Shown here piece by piece: positions 49,831 through 57,868 of a stretch of DNA of 64,000 nt (its first letter is position 1; every line of letters starts with the position of its first letter). The position numbers and the translations under genes are program-made. Source of the stretch: Longivirga sp038316965 (GTDB lineage Bacteria > Actinomycetota > Actinomycetes > S36-B12 > CAIYMF01); NCBI GenBank assembly GCA_038316965.1, contig JBBQAY010000006.1:14102-78101 (forward strand), read 5' to 3'. Below the pieces are notes generated by a model, which saw only the letters and a list, made by a program, of their open reading frames with translations, searched no databases and was not told where the DNA came from.

Positions 49831-50856
49831 TTAGCGGAAGACGGAGCGGCGCTGGACCAGGAGTCGGTAGAGCGACTGCTGGATCGACTCGCGAACCTGG
49901 TCGGTGATGTTGAAGACGAGCATGGGGTCGTCGGCCGCGCCGTCGGGGTAGTGGTCGGTCATGATCGGCTCGCCGAACTCGATGATCCACTTGCTGGGCA
50001 GTGGCACGAGGCCGAGCGGGCCGAGCCAGGGGAACGTCGGGGTGAGCGGGAAGTAGGGCAGCCCGAACAGGCGCGCCAACGTCTTGGCGTCTCCGAGGAT
50101 CGGGTAGATCTCCTCGGCACCGACGATCGCGCACGGGACGATCGGCGTACGGGTGCGCAGAGCCGTGGCCACGAAGCCGCCGCGGCCGAACCGCTGCAGC
50201 TTGTAGCGCTCCGAGTACGGCTTGCCGACACCCTTGAAGCCCTCGGGCCAGACGCCGACGATCTCGCCGGTCGACAGCAGCCGCTCAGCATCCGGGTTGC
50301 ACGCCAGCGTCGCACCCGACTTGCGCGCGATCTCGCCCATGAACGGCGTCTGGAACACGAGGTTGGCGCCGAGCATGCGCAGCTTGCGGTGTGCGGGGTG
50401 GTGGTCGTGCAGCGCGAGCTGGGTCATCACGGAGTCCAGCGCGATCGTGCCGGAGTGGTTGGCCACGACGAGCGCGCCACCCTCGGACGGGACGTGCTCG
50501 ATGCCTCGGGTCTCGACGCGGAACCACTTCTCGTACAGCGGCCGCAGCGGCGCCATGAACACGCGGTCGTTGAGCTCGGCGTCGAAGCCGAAGTCGTCGA
50601 CCTCGTACTCGCCCGTGACGCGGCGTCGCAGGAAGTCGAGCCACTCCGCGATGCCCTCGTCGAGCCGGGACGGCGCACCGTCGACGTCGTGCGCGTCGTC
50701 GGACGACGGAGAGGCAGCCGGCTCAGGATCGACCGGCGCGACCGCCCGTTTGACCTTGGGCCTCGGACCGGTGGCACCGGCCTGGCGGGCCGCGCGCGAC
50801 GCTGCCTTGCGGGCACCGTCGTCGCCGCCGATGGGAATGACCGTGGCGTCAGGCAC
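49831..50856 (-). CDS. Lysophospholipid acyltransferase family protein
   Basis: PlsC-type acyltransferase of 341 residues. The acyltransferase block begins VANHSGTIALDSVM (a variant of the NHx4D motif) and continues with GVWPEGFKGVGKPYSERYKL (the EG substrate motif) and VPCAIVGAEEIYP. The first about 100 residues are a charged, disordered leader. GTG 50856 has GAGGAGG upstream and overlaps the epimerase stop by 8 nt. Its mycobacterial counterpart by position is Rv0502. Likely acts at the membrane in phospholipid or triacylglycerol synthesis; the acceptor is unknown. Confidence 0.82.
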   Translation of the reverse strand: MPDATVIPIGGDDGARKAASRAARQAGATGPRPKVKRAVAPVDPEPAASPSSDDAHDVDGAPSRLDEGIAEWLDFLRRRVTGEYEVDDFGFDAELNDRVFMAPLRPLYEKWFRVETRGIEHVPSEGGALVVANHSGTIALDSVMTQLALHDHHPAHRKLRMLGANLVFQTPFMGEIARKSGATLACNPDAERLLSTGEIVGVWPEGFKGVGKPYSERYKLQRFGRGGFVATALRTRTPIVPCAIVGAEEIYPILGDAKTLARLFGLPYFPLTPTFPWLGPLGLVPLPSKWIIEFGEPIMTDHYPDGAADDPMLVFNITDQVRESIQQSLYRLLVQRRSVFR

Positions 50857-51925
50857 GATCGGGTGCCTCCTCTCGGAGCCGCGCGGCGAGCCGCGCCTCG
50901 GACAGCGTGGAGGTGCCGAGCGCGTGCGCGACACCGCGTTCGATCGCCTCGGCCTGATGCTTGGGCAGCTGGTGGTCGAGACCGCGGTCGTGCACGAACT
51001 CCACGAAGGCGTCCTCGGTGGAGTAGATGGGCGTGAAGCCGAGCACCTCGCGCATCCGCGTGGTGTCGAGGCCGCGGCCGTAGGTGAGAAACTTGATCTG
51101 CTCGGGCGAGAAGTCGGCGAGCCCGGCCCGACGGAACCAGCCGCCGACCGTGCCCACGAGCGGCGTGGGCACAGGCAGGACCGTCTTGCCCGCGAGACGC
51201 AGGGCCTGGCTCAGCATGAGGATGCCGTCGCCCGCGACGTTGAAGATCCCCGGCTTGTCGCCGAGGACGGCGATGCGGATCGCCTCGAGACCGTCGTCCT
51301 CGTGCACGAACTGAAGGCGGGCGTCGTGGCCGAGCACGGTCGGAACAACGGGAAGCCCGAAGTACGCCGCCATCGGAGTGTCGACCTTCGGCCCGATGAA
51401 GTTGGCGAAACGCAGCGTGGTGACGGCGACGTCGGGACGACGTCGGGCGAAGCCGCGCACGTACGACTCGACCTCGACCGAGTCCTTCGCCCAGCCCGAG
51501 CGCGGCTGGCTCTTGGGCTCGGTGTCCTCGGTGAACTGCGCCGGGTCCTTCGGGCCCGCGCCGTAGATCGACGACGTCGACTTCACGACGAGCCGGGAGA
51601 CGCCCTCGGCCTTCTGGCACGCGGCGAGCAGCTGCATGGTGCCGATGACGTTGATCTCCTTCATCGACACGCGGCCGCCGGCCTGCACCGGCGTGGAGAT
51701 GACGCCCATGTGCACCACGGTGTCGACGCCGGCGGCGGCGATGACCTTGCCGATGATCGGGTTGCGGATGTCGGCGCGGACGAACTCCGCACCGCCGATG
51801 TCCGAGCGCGGGGGGATGACGTCGACGCCGACGACGCGGTCGATGGCGGGATCGTGGGACAGGATCCTGGCCATCCGGCTGCCGAGGTGCCGGGAGACAC
51901 CCGTGACGAGCACGACGCGTGACAT
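50849..51925 (-). CDS. NAD-dependent epimerase/dehydratase (SDR, galE2-like)
   Basis: Extended short-chain dehydrogenase of 358 residues. The NAD-binding glycine motif is near the N-terminus (VLVTGVSRHLGSRMA; the last Gly-x-x-Gly is not classic). The catalytic Ser/Tyr region is VVKSTSSIYGAGP, in which Tyr but not the usual YxxxK Lys is evident, and FANFIGPKVDTPM follows. M. tuberculosis galE2 (Rv0501) holds the same place. The sugar or lipid substrate is unknown. ATG 51925 is preceded by GAGGAGG. Confidence 0.82.
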   Translation of the reverse strand: MSRVVLVTGVSRHLGSRMARILSHDPAIDRVVGVDVIPPRSDIGGAEFVRADIRNPIIGKVIAAAGVDTVVHMGVISTPVQAGGRVSMKEINVIGTMQLLAACQKAEGVSRLVVKSTSSIYGAGPKDPAQFTEDTEPKSQPRSGWAKDSVEVESYVRGFARRRPDVAVTTLRFANFIGPKVDTPMAAYFGLPVVPTVLGHDARLQFVHEDDGLEAIRIAVLGDKPGIFNVAGDGILMLSQALRLAGKTVLPVPTPLVGTVGGWFRRAGLADFSPEQIKFLTYGRGLDTTRMREVLGFTPIYSTEDAFVEFVHDRGLDHQLPKHQAEAIERGVAHALGTSTLSEARLAARLREEAPDRA

Positions 51926-52064
51926 CTGGCCTCCTCGCGGCTCCGGGCTACCCGCCGGTAGCCATGCGCCCATCCTGCCTCACCGGGGTGGTCGTGCGCA
52001 GGGCCAGTCGCCTGCGGCGGACGCCGGGCCGCGGGAGGGGGCGGCGTCCCTCGCCCGGGCAGCA

Positions 52065-52098
52065 CGACGGGCGGGGACCCGGAGGTCCCCGCCCGTCG
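52065..52098 (-). terminator. Strong terminator after the bS22 gene
   Basis: Perfect 15-bp stem (52065-52079 and 52084-52098) with a 4-nt loop CGGA. It lies 13 nt beyond the bS22 stop on the minus strand, separating it from the epimerase gene. Confidence 0.85.
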
Positions 52099-52111
52099 AG
52101 AGCTGTACGCG

Positions 52112-52210
52112 CTACTTCTTGTTACGACGCTGAACGCGAGTCTTCTTCAGCAGCTTGCGGTGCTTCTTCTTCGCCATGCGCTTGCGGCGCTTCTTGATCA
52201 CGGAGCCCAT
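52112..52210 (-). CDS. Small ribosomal protein bS22 (AURKAIP1/COX24-like)
   Basis: Very short gene of 32 residues, overlooked by length cut-offs. The sequence begins MGSVIKKRRKRMAKKKHR and ends KKTRVQRRNKK. That is the actinobacterial mini ribosomal protein bS22 (Rv0500B in M. tuberculosis), found bound to the small subunit in mycobacterial ribosome structures. Almost half of its residues are Lys or Arg. A TAGGGT -10 hexamer lies at 52300-52305 on the minus strand and a strong terminator follows, so it has its own transcript. Its place between the HTH gene and galE2-like gene is the conserved mycobacterial order. Confidence 0.92.
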   Translation of the reverse strand: MGSVIKKRRKRMAKKKHRKLLKKTRVQRRNKK

Positions 52211-52299
52211 GGGGCGACCTCACTGTTCCGGACTGCGTAGCCGATCCCGGCTTCCGCGAAAGGGGATGGCGCACGGGGTGCCGCGCGCGACCGTGTCTC

Positions 52300-52305
52300 A
52301 CCCTA
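52300..52305 (-). promoter_or_regulatory. -10 hexamer of the bS22 gene
   Basis: Minus-strand TAGGGT, about 90 nt before the ATG. The leader between them is GC-rich and without an obvious gene. Confidence 0.5.
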
Positions 52306-52391
52306 CCTGTCCCGGCCCGAAGCCGGAGCCGGGGCCATTGGGGGAGGTCCCGACCCGCGTGCGGCATGCGGGAGCGGAGTCCGGTCGGAGC

Positions 52392-52595
52392 TCAGGCGGT
52401 CTCGACGAAGGAGTCGCGCAGGTAGTCGTGCACGGCCTGCTCCGGCACGCGGAAGGACCGTCCGACGCGCACGGCCGGCAGGTCACCGTTGTGCACGAGG
52501 CGGTAGACGGTCATCTTCGAGACGCGCATGACGTTGGCCACCTCGGCCACCGTCAGGAAACGGACCTCGGACAGAGGTCGGTCAGTGCTTGCCAT
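52392..52595 (-). CDS. Helix-turn-helix (excisionase/BldC-like) DNA-binding protein
   Basis: Small protein of 67 residues made almost wholly of a MerR/excisionase-type winged helix: FLTVAEVANVMRVSKMTVYR, then LVHNGDLPAVRVGRSFRVPE. This matches Rv0500A of M. tuberculosis, next to proC and the bS22 gene. BldC of Streptomyces is a related fold with a different sequence. ATG 52595 is chosen because the conserved family starts near here; the frame continuing to 52655 adds an unconserved leader. A TACTCT hexamer (52676-52681) may be its -10. Confidence 0.88.
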   Translation of the reverse strand: MASTDRPLSEVRFLTVAEVANVMRVSKMTVYRLVHNGDLPAVRVGRSFRVPEQAVHDYLRDSFVETA

Positions 52596-52781
52596 GGTTC
52601 GTCCTTCGGACAGCGCGTGGCGGGACCGGCTTCCCCACCGCACCCGCGACGACACACGCTGTCACTTCTGTGCAGAGAGTAGTGGCGGACGGGACTCGTG
52701 GGGAAGGTGGGACGACACTCTCCGCACACAAGGTCACCCGGACGGCCGCACGGCGCGCGTGCTCGCGGTCGCTACACGGTC

Positions 52782-53975
52782 TCAGAAGCCGTGATAGGGG
52801 TCGGCGTTGAGGCCGTGCCAGGGGAAGACGGCCTCGCGGGTGCGCAGGACCGCTGCGTCGATCGGGTCCGCCGGGTCGTAGCCGGACTCCCACGATCGGA
52901 CCCGCGGGGTCGAGCCGTCGGTCATGAGCGCCGGAGTCGGCACCTTGAGCCGCTCCTCGACGAAGTCGCGCCAGGACGCCGGAAGCGGCGTCTCGGGCGG
53001 CACGGGGCGTCCGACGACCTCGCCGATCAGGTGCGACCAGGCACGCGGGACGACGTCGACCCAGGCATAGCCGCCGCCCCCGAGGGCGACCCAGCGGCCG
53101 TCGCAGACTTCGTGGGCCAGCGCGTGCAGTGCCTCGTAGCTCGCCCTCTGGCCGTCGATCGAGAGCTCGAGGTGGGCGAGCGGGTCCTCGGCGTGCGAGT
53201 CGCAACCGTTCTGCGTCACGAGGAACTGCGGCTCGAAGCTGCGCAGCAGCGAAGGCACGACCCCGTCGAATGCTCGCAGCCAGCCCTCGTCGCCGGTGTG
53301 CGGCGGCAGCGCGACATTGACCGCGAAGCCGAGCGCGTTCGGGCCGCCGACCTCGCTCGGGTAGCCGGTGCCGGGGAACAGGGCTCGGCCCGACTCGTGC
53401 ACCGACACCGTGAGCACGCGCGGGTCGTCCCAGAAGGCGGCCTGGACGCCGTCGCCGTGGTGGACGTCGACATCGACGTACGCCACCCGCTCGACACCCT
53501 GGTCGAGCAGCCACTGGATGCCGACGGCGATGTCGTTGTAGACGCAGAAGCCAGACGCCGCGCCGGGCATCGCGTGATGCAGGCCGCCCGCGAGGTTGAC
53601 GGCGTGGAGCGCGGATCCCGAGTGCACCGCCTGGACGGCCGCGAGGGTGGCGCCGCAGACGGCGCGCGACGCCTCGTGCATGCCGGCGAAGGTCGGGACG
53701 TCGTCGGTGCCGAGACCTCGGTGCATCTCGACGCGGCTCGGATCGGCCGAGCACCGCTTCACCGCGGCCAGGTAGTCCGCGTCGTGCACGGTGAGCAGCG
53801 CGTCGTCGTCGAGCTCGACGGGCGGGATGACGGTGACGTCGTCACCGTCGATCAGGCCGAGGTCGCGCGCGAGCCGCATCGCGAGCTGCACGCGCACCGG
53901 CGCAAGCGGGTGCCCGGCGCCGAAGTCGTACCTCGCGAGGTCGTCGTCCCAGACGACCGCCGCCGGCCCGGTCAC
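52782..53975 (-). CDS. acuC: Histone deacetylase-family protein (AcuC-like)
   Basis: Zinc-dependent deacetylase-family protein of 397 residues. The active-site histidines are in GGLHHAMPGAASGFCVYND, the zinc ligands in AYVDVDVHHGDGVQ, and FLVTQNGCDSHAEDPLAHL is the second conserved block, with GGGGYAW near the C-terminus. In Bacillus, AcuC deacetylates acetyl-CoA synthetase and affects acetate use. Here it is the third gene of a putB-proC-acuC run, with a 4-nt gap to proC; its substrate is not known in this organism. GTG 53975 is used. Confidence 0.88.
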   Translation of the reverse strand: MTGPAAVVWDDDLARYDFGAGHPLAPVRVQLAMRLARDLGLIDGDDVTVIPPVELDDDALLTVHDADYLAAVKRCSADPSRVEMHRGLGTDDVPTFAGMHEASRAVCGATLAAVQAVHSGSALHAVNLAGGLHHAMPGAASGFCVYNDIAVGIQWLLDQGVERVAYVDVDVHHGDGVQAAFWDDPRVLTVSVHESGRALFPGTGYPSEVGGPNALGFAVNVALPPHTGDEGWLRAFDGVVPSLLRSFEPQFLVTQNGCDSHAEDPLAHLELSIDGQRASYEALHALAHEVCDGRWVALGGGGYAWVDVVPRAWSHLIGEVVGRPVPPETPLPASWRDFVEERLKVPTPALMTDGSTPRVRSWESGYDPADPIDAAVLRTREAVFPWHGLNADPYHGF

Positions 53976-53979
53976 GCGG

Positions 53980-54783
53980 TCACTGGCCCGAGGCGAGCTC
54001 GTGGCTGCGGTCGCGGGCCGCCTCGAGAGCGGAGATGAACGCGGCGCGCACCTTGTGGTCGTCGAGCGTGCGGAGCGCTGCGACGGTGGTGCCGCCGGGC
54101 GAGGTGACGTTCTCGCGCAGCACGCTCGGGTGGTCGCCCGTCTCGCGCAGCATCGTGGCGGCGCCGTACAGCGTCTGCACGACCAGCTCGGTCGCCGTCG
54201 TCCGCGGCAACCCGAGGAACACGCCGGCCTCGATCATCGCCTCGGTGACGTAGAAGATGTACGCAGGCCCCGAGCCGCTGATGGCCGTGACGGCGTCCTG
54301 GTGCTTCTCGGCCACCTGCACGACCTTGCCGACCGCCGACAGCAGCGACTCGGCGTGGGCGAGGTGCTCGTCGTCGCAGTGGGCGCCGGCGGAGATCGCG
54401 GCCATGCCCTCGTCGACCAGCGCGGGGGTGTTGGGCATGACGCGCACGACCGGCGTACCCGCGGGCAACCGCTGCTCGAGGAACTCGGTCGTGATGCCCG
54501 CGGCGAGCGAGACGACCAGTGCCCCCGGCTTCACCGAGCCGGCGATCTCGTCGACGACGGCTCCCATGTCCTGCGGCTTGACGACGAGCACGATCGTGTC
54601 GGCACGCCCGGCCGCCTCGACGTTGCCGACCACCTCCACGCCGTACTTCTCACGAAGCTCGGCAGCGCGCTCCGGCCGACGCTCGGCCACGACAAGGTCG
54701 GCGGGCGCACGGCCCGCGCGCAGCAGGCCGGACAGGAGGGTCTCCCCCATGACGCCTGCGCCGATGACGGCGACGAGTCCCAT
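53980..54783 (-). CDS. proC: Pyrroline-5-carboxylate reductase
   Basis: Last enzyme of proline synthesis, reducing pyrroline-5-carboxylate with NAD(P)H; 267 residues. The dinucleotide motif is VAVIGAGVMGETLLSGLL, and VVSLAAGITTEFLEQRLP and TAISGSGPAYIFYVTEAMIE are family signatures. The C-terminus has VTSPGGTTVAALRTLDD. ATG 54783 is preceded by putB with a 5-nt gap. Synthesis (proC) and degradation (putB) of proline are therefore adjacent in one transcript. Confidence 0.94.
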   Translation of the reverse strand: MGLVAVIGAGVMGETLLSGLLRAGRAPADLVVAERRPERAAELREKYGVEVVGNVEAAGRADTIVLVVKPQDMGAVVDEIAGSVKPGALVVSLAAGITTEFLEQRLPAGTPVVRVMPNTPALVDEGMAAISAGAHCDDEHLAHAESLLSAVGKVVQVAEKHQDAVTAISGSGPAYIFYVTEAMIEAGVFLGLPRTTATELVVQTLYGAATMLRETGDHPSVLRENVTSPGGTTVAALRTLDDHKVRAAFISALEAARDRSHELASGQ

Positions 54784-54788
54784 GATGC

Positions 54789-55718
54789 TCAGCCCTTCGA
54801 GGTGAGTGCGCGCGCGAGCAGGGTCAGGTTGGCAGGTCGCTCTGCGAGCCTGCGCACCAGGTAGCCGTACCACTCGTCGCCGTACGGGACGTAGACCCGC
54901 ATGCGGTTGCCCTCGGCGGCCAGCCGCAGTTGCTCGTCGGGCCGGACGCCGTACAGCATCTGGTACTCGAACGTGCTGCGGTCGCGGTCGCTGCGGATGG
55001 CGAGTGCTTCGACGATGTCGACCAGGCGAGGGTCGTGCGTGGCGAACATCGGGTAGCCGTCGCCCTGCACGAGCACCTTGGCGCAGCGCACGTAGGCCTT
55101 GTCGACGTCGGCGCGGTCTTGGTAGGCGACCGTGTCCGGCTCGCGGTAGGCGCCCTTGCAGAGGCGGATGCGGGACCCGGCACCCGCGAGGTCGCGGCAG
55201 TCGGACTCGGTACGCCGAAGGTAGGCCTGCAGGACGCCGCCCACCCACGGGAAGTCCGCACGCAGCTCGCGCAGGATCCCCAGCGTGGAGTCGGTGGTGG
55301 TGTGGTCCTCCATGTCGAGCGTGACGGTGGTGCCGACCTCGGCGGCCTTCACGCAGATGGCGCGTGCGAACTCGAGCGCGATCTTCTCGCCGTCACCCGG
55401 CAGTGCCTGGCCGACGGCGGAGAGCTTCACCGACACCTCGGCCGATCCGGTCAGGCCGGCGACGCCGAGCGCATCGAGGAGCACGAGGTAGGCGTCACGC
55501 GTGGTCTCGGCCTGCGCGCGGTCGGTGGTGTCCTCGCCGAGCCGGTCGAGAGTGACGAGGCGACCCGAGCCCACGAGGTCGGCGGTGGCGCGGACGGCAT
55601 CCTCCGTGCGCTCACCCGCGACGAACCGGTCGACCAGGGCGCGCGCCGGGGCTGCCTCGCTCGCGAGCTGCTGGAGCTTCTCGCTGCGCGACGCGGTCAG
55701 CAGCAGGCTGCGCAGCAC
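54789..55718 (-). CDS. putB: Proline dehydrogenase
   Basis: FAD-dependent oxidation of proline to pyrroline-5-carboxylate; monofunctional enzyme of 309 residues, the usual size for the actinobacterial and Bacillus type. The barrel shows VSVKLSAVGQALPGDGE, VTLDMEDHTTTDSTL, QAYLRRTESDC, RLCKGAYREPDTVAY and MLYGVRPDEQLRLA, with RVYVPYGDEWYGYLVRRLAE at the C-terminus. GTG 55718 with a GAGGAG ribosome-binding site. The partner P5C dehydrogenase is not in the window. Confidence 0.93.
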   Translation of the reverse strand: MLRSLLLTASRSEKLQQLASEAAPARALVDRFVAGERTEDAVRATADLVGSGRLVTLDRLGEDTTDRAQAETTRDAYLVLLDALGVAGLTGSAEVSVKLSAVGQALPGDGEKIALEFARAICVKAAEVGTTVTLDMEDHTTTDSTLGILRELRADFPWVGGVLQAYLRRTESDCRDLAGAGSRIRLCKGAYREPDTVAYQDRADVDKAYVRCAKVLVQGDGYPMFATHDPRLVDIVEALAIRSDRDRSTFEYQMLYGVRPDEQLRLAAEGNRMRVYVPYGDEWYGYLVRRLAERPANLTLLARALTSKG

Positions 55719-55749
55719 CGTCGACTCCTCACCGGCGACCGACGTCGGT

Positions 55750-55782
55750 CGCCCTGCTCGAGAGGCTACTCGGAGCAGGGCG
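55750..55782 (-). terminator. Terminator after the basic-tailed protein gene
   Basis: CGCCCTGCTC (55750-55759) pairs with GAGCAGGGCG (55773-55782), 10 bp, loop 13 nt. It lies between the gene ending at 55843 and the putB start; a second small dyad GGTGTC/GACACC is at 55820-55833. Confidence 0.65.
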
Positions 55783-55842
55783 TCCGACGCCGAGGTGATG
55801 TGCGCCGGGCCCGCGACCCGGTGTCAGGACACCCGCGATCGG

Positions 55843-56349
55843 TCAGCGGCTGTCGCGCTTGGCCTGGCGACGCGCGCCGGTGGCGAGAGTCGAGGCGTTC
55901 TTCTTCGCGACGGCCGAGGAGTCGGTGCGCGTGCGCTTGGTCGCCGGGGTGGAGGCGGCCTTGCGGCCCTGGGCGGGGGCCTTCGCCACGGCAGGCGTGC
56001 CCTCGCCCCGGGCGGCCGCGATGCGTTCGGCCTTGAGCTCGGCGGCAGACCGGCGGGCGGCAGCGGCAAGGGCGGTGCTCACTCGGGCCAACGCGTCCTC
56101 GAACACCTCGGCCTTGTCGCGGGCCCGCTGGTTCTGCTGGCTGGCCTTGCCGCGGCCACCCTTGGCCGAGACCTTCGTGGCGCCGCCGCGGCGGTACTGG
56201 CCGACGTACTTGCCTCGCGCGCGACGGATGCGGTCGTGCAGCGCGGCCAGACCGTCCTCGTCGAGCTGGGCGAGCTCGGACTTCTCGGTCTCGAGGACGA
56301 GCAGACGCTCGGCCTCGGTGAGAATGCTCAGCTGGCGCTTGTCGACCAC
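55843..56349 (-). CDS. Hypothetical protein with Lys/Ala-rich tail
   Basis: Unknown protein of 168 residues. The first 55 residues form a conserved-looking region (LSILTEAERLLVLETEKSEL, ALHDRIRRARGKYVGQYRRG). The rest is an Ala/Lys/Arg-rich tail (about 65-168) with short basic clusters, resembling histone-H1-like or nucleic-acid-binding tails. GTG start with AAGGAG upstream. It has its own terminator, so it is probably monocistronic. I do not recognise the family; DNA or RNA association is a guess from composition. Confidence 0.6.
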   Translation of the reverse strand: MVDKRQLSILTEAERLLVLETEKSELAQLDEDGLAALHDRIRRARGKYVGQYRRGGATKVSAKGGRGKASQQNQRARDKAEVFEDALARVSTALAAAARRSAAELKAERIAAARGEGTPAVAKAPAQGRKAASTPATKRTRTDSSAVAKKNASTLATGARRQAKRDSR

Positions 56350-56437
56350 GACGTACTCCTTCCGCCCCCGGCCCCTGTGACCGGTGCTCCCGCGAACCCT
56401 GCCGTAACCGCGCGCTCGCCGCCATTCACCGACGACG

Positions 56438-57037
56438 TCAGTGGCCGGCGCCCTGCGCCTTCGTGGGCTGGGTGGGGGTCGTCAGCGCGGCCTGGACGGC
56501 GGGCGCGACGAGGGCGACGATCTCGTCCTCGGTCGCCGACGCGATCGGCTCGATCGCGAGGACGTACCGCATGGTGGCGATGCCGAGGAGGTACGACGTC
56601 GCCAGCGAGACCCGCATCCGCGCGTCAGGTACGCCTAGGACGGTGACCACGCGGTCGACCACGGCGCTCTCGAGGTATTCACGCAGCGAGGCCGTGGCCT
56701 TGGACGCCCCCGCACCGGTGCGCACCATCTCGGCAAGCTGCTCCCGCGTCTCGGGATCGTCGAGCATCCGCAGCGTGACGCGCACGAGACGCTCACCGAG
56801 CCCGTCGATCCCGGGTGCGAGCAGCTGCGCGATCGACGTCGCGGGGTCGAACGGGAGGCGCATCGCCGCGGCGAACAGCTGTTCCCTGTTGCGGTAGTAG
56901 CGCATCGCGACGTCCGGTGCCACACCGGCCGCAGCCGCGACGCCCTTGATCGTGGTCTCGACGTACCCGCGCTTGCCGTACGCCGCCCGCGCCGCATCGA
57001 GCAGCGCCTTGGACACGTCGTCGTACGGCGAGGTCAC
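56438..57037 (-). CDS. TetR-family transcriptional regulator
   Basis: Repressor-type regulator of 199 residues. The HTH is in VETTIKGVAAAAGVAPDVAM followed by RYYRNREQLFAAAM (residues about 23-57), and a helical ligand-binding C-terminus follows. It begins inside the upstream isomerase gene (4-nt overlap), so the two are coupled. No TetR-type palindrome was found in the short local intergenic gaps, and its ligand and targets are unknown. Confidence 0.88.
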   Translation of the reverse strand: MTSPYDDVSKALLDAARAAYGKRGYVETTIKGVAAAAGVAPDVAMRYYRNREQLFAAAMRLPFDPATSIAQLLAPGIDGLGERLVRVTLRMLDDPETREQLAEMVRTGAGASKATASLREYLESAVVDRVVTVLGVPDARMRVSLATSYLLGIATMRYVLAIEPIASATEDEIVALVAPAVQAALTTPTQPTKAQGAGH

Positions 57038-57858
57038 GGCAGCACCTCCCCGTGGACGGCAGGGACGAAGTCGTCGGCGACGCCAGACAGGTGGTGCCGC
57101 GCGAAGGCGAGCGACTCGGCGAGGTCGATCTCGCGCTGCTCACGGGTGGTGGCCTTGCGCGTGCTGATCTCGACGACGACCTGCCCTTCGAACCCGCGGT
57201 CGGCGAGGCCGCGCAGCACCTCGCCGCACGGCTGGTTGCCGCGGCCCGGCACGAGGTGCTCGTCGCGGGTGGAGCCGGAGCCGTCGGCCAGGTGGAGGTG
57301 CACGAGTCGCTCGCCCAGGTCGTCGGCCATCTGCACAGCATCGCTCTGCGACACCGAGGTGTGCGAGAGGTCGAGGGTGGTGTGCAGGTAGTCGTCGTTG
57401 CGGACGTCCCAGTCAGGCAGGTAGGCCATGAACTCGCGGCTCGCCGCCTTCCACGGGTACATGTTCTCGACGGCGAAGCGGACGTCGGTCTCGCTCTGCA
57501 TCGCCTCGATGCCCGCCACGAAGTCGCGCGCGTAGTCGCGCTGCCAGCGGAACGGCGGGTGCACGACGACGGTCTCCGCGCCGAGCAGCTCGGCCGCAGC
57601 CTGGGCTCGCTGCAGCTTGGGCCACGGCTCGGTGCCCCAGACCCGCTGGCTCACGAGCAGGCACGGGGCGTGGATGGAGCGGATCGCGATGCCGTAGTGG
57701 TCGCGCAGACGCAGGAGCGCGCTCGGGTCCTGGCTCACGGCATCGGTGAGCACCATGACCTCGAGGCCGTCGTATCCGAGCCGTGCCGCCATCTCGAAGG
57801 CGGCCGCGGTCGACTCGGGGAAAGTCGAGGCGGTCGACAGGGTGACGACGGGGCTCAC
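57034..57858 (-). CDS. Sugar phosphate isomerase/epimerase-like TIM-barrel protein
   Basis: Xylose-isomerase-like TIM barrel (AP endonuclease 2 family), 274 residues. Metal-site segments are VVVHPPFRWQRDY, FAVENMYPW, TTLDLSHTSVSQSD, RLVHLHLADGSGS and VVVEIS. The equivalent gene in M. tuberculosis is Rv0498, between ppx2 and proC. Substrate unknown. I start it at GTG 57858, which has GAGG nearby; a longer frame to 57900 would overlap the ATPase gene. It is coupled to the TetR gene downstream. Confidence 0.85.
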   Translation of the reverse strand: MSPVVTLSTASTFPESTAAAFEMAARLGYDGLEVMVLTDAVSQDPSALLRLRDHYGIAIRSIHAPCLLVSQRVWGTEPWPKLQRAQAAAELLGAETVVVHPPFRWQRDYARDFVAGIEAMQSETDVRFAVENMYPWKAASREFMAYLPDWDVRNDDYLHTTLDLSHTSVSQSDAVQMADDLGERLVHLHLADGSGSTRDEHLVPGRGNQPCGEVLRGLADRGFEGQVVVEISTRKATTREQREIDLAESLAFARHHLSGVADDFVPAVHGEVLP

Positions 57859-57868
57859 GTAGCCATCC

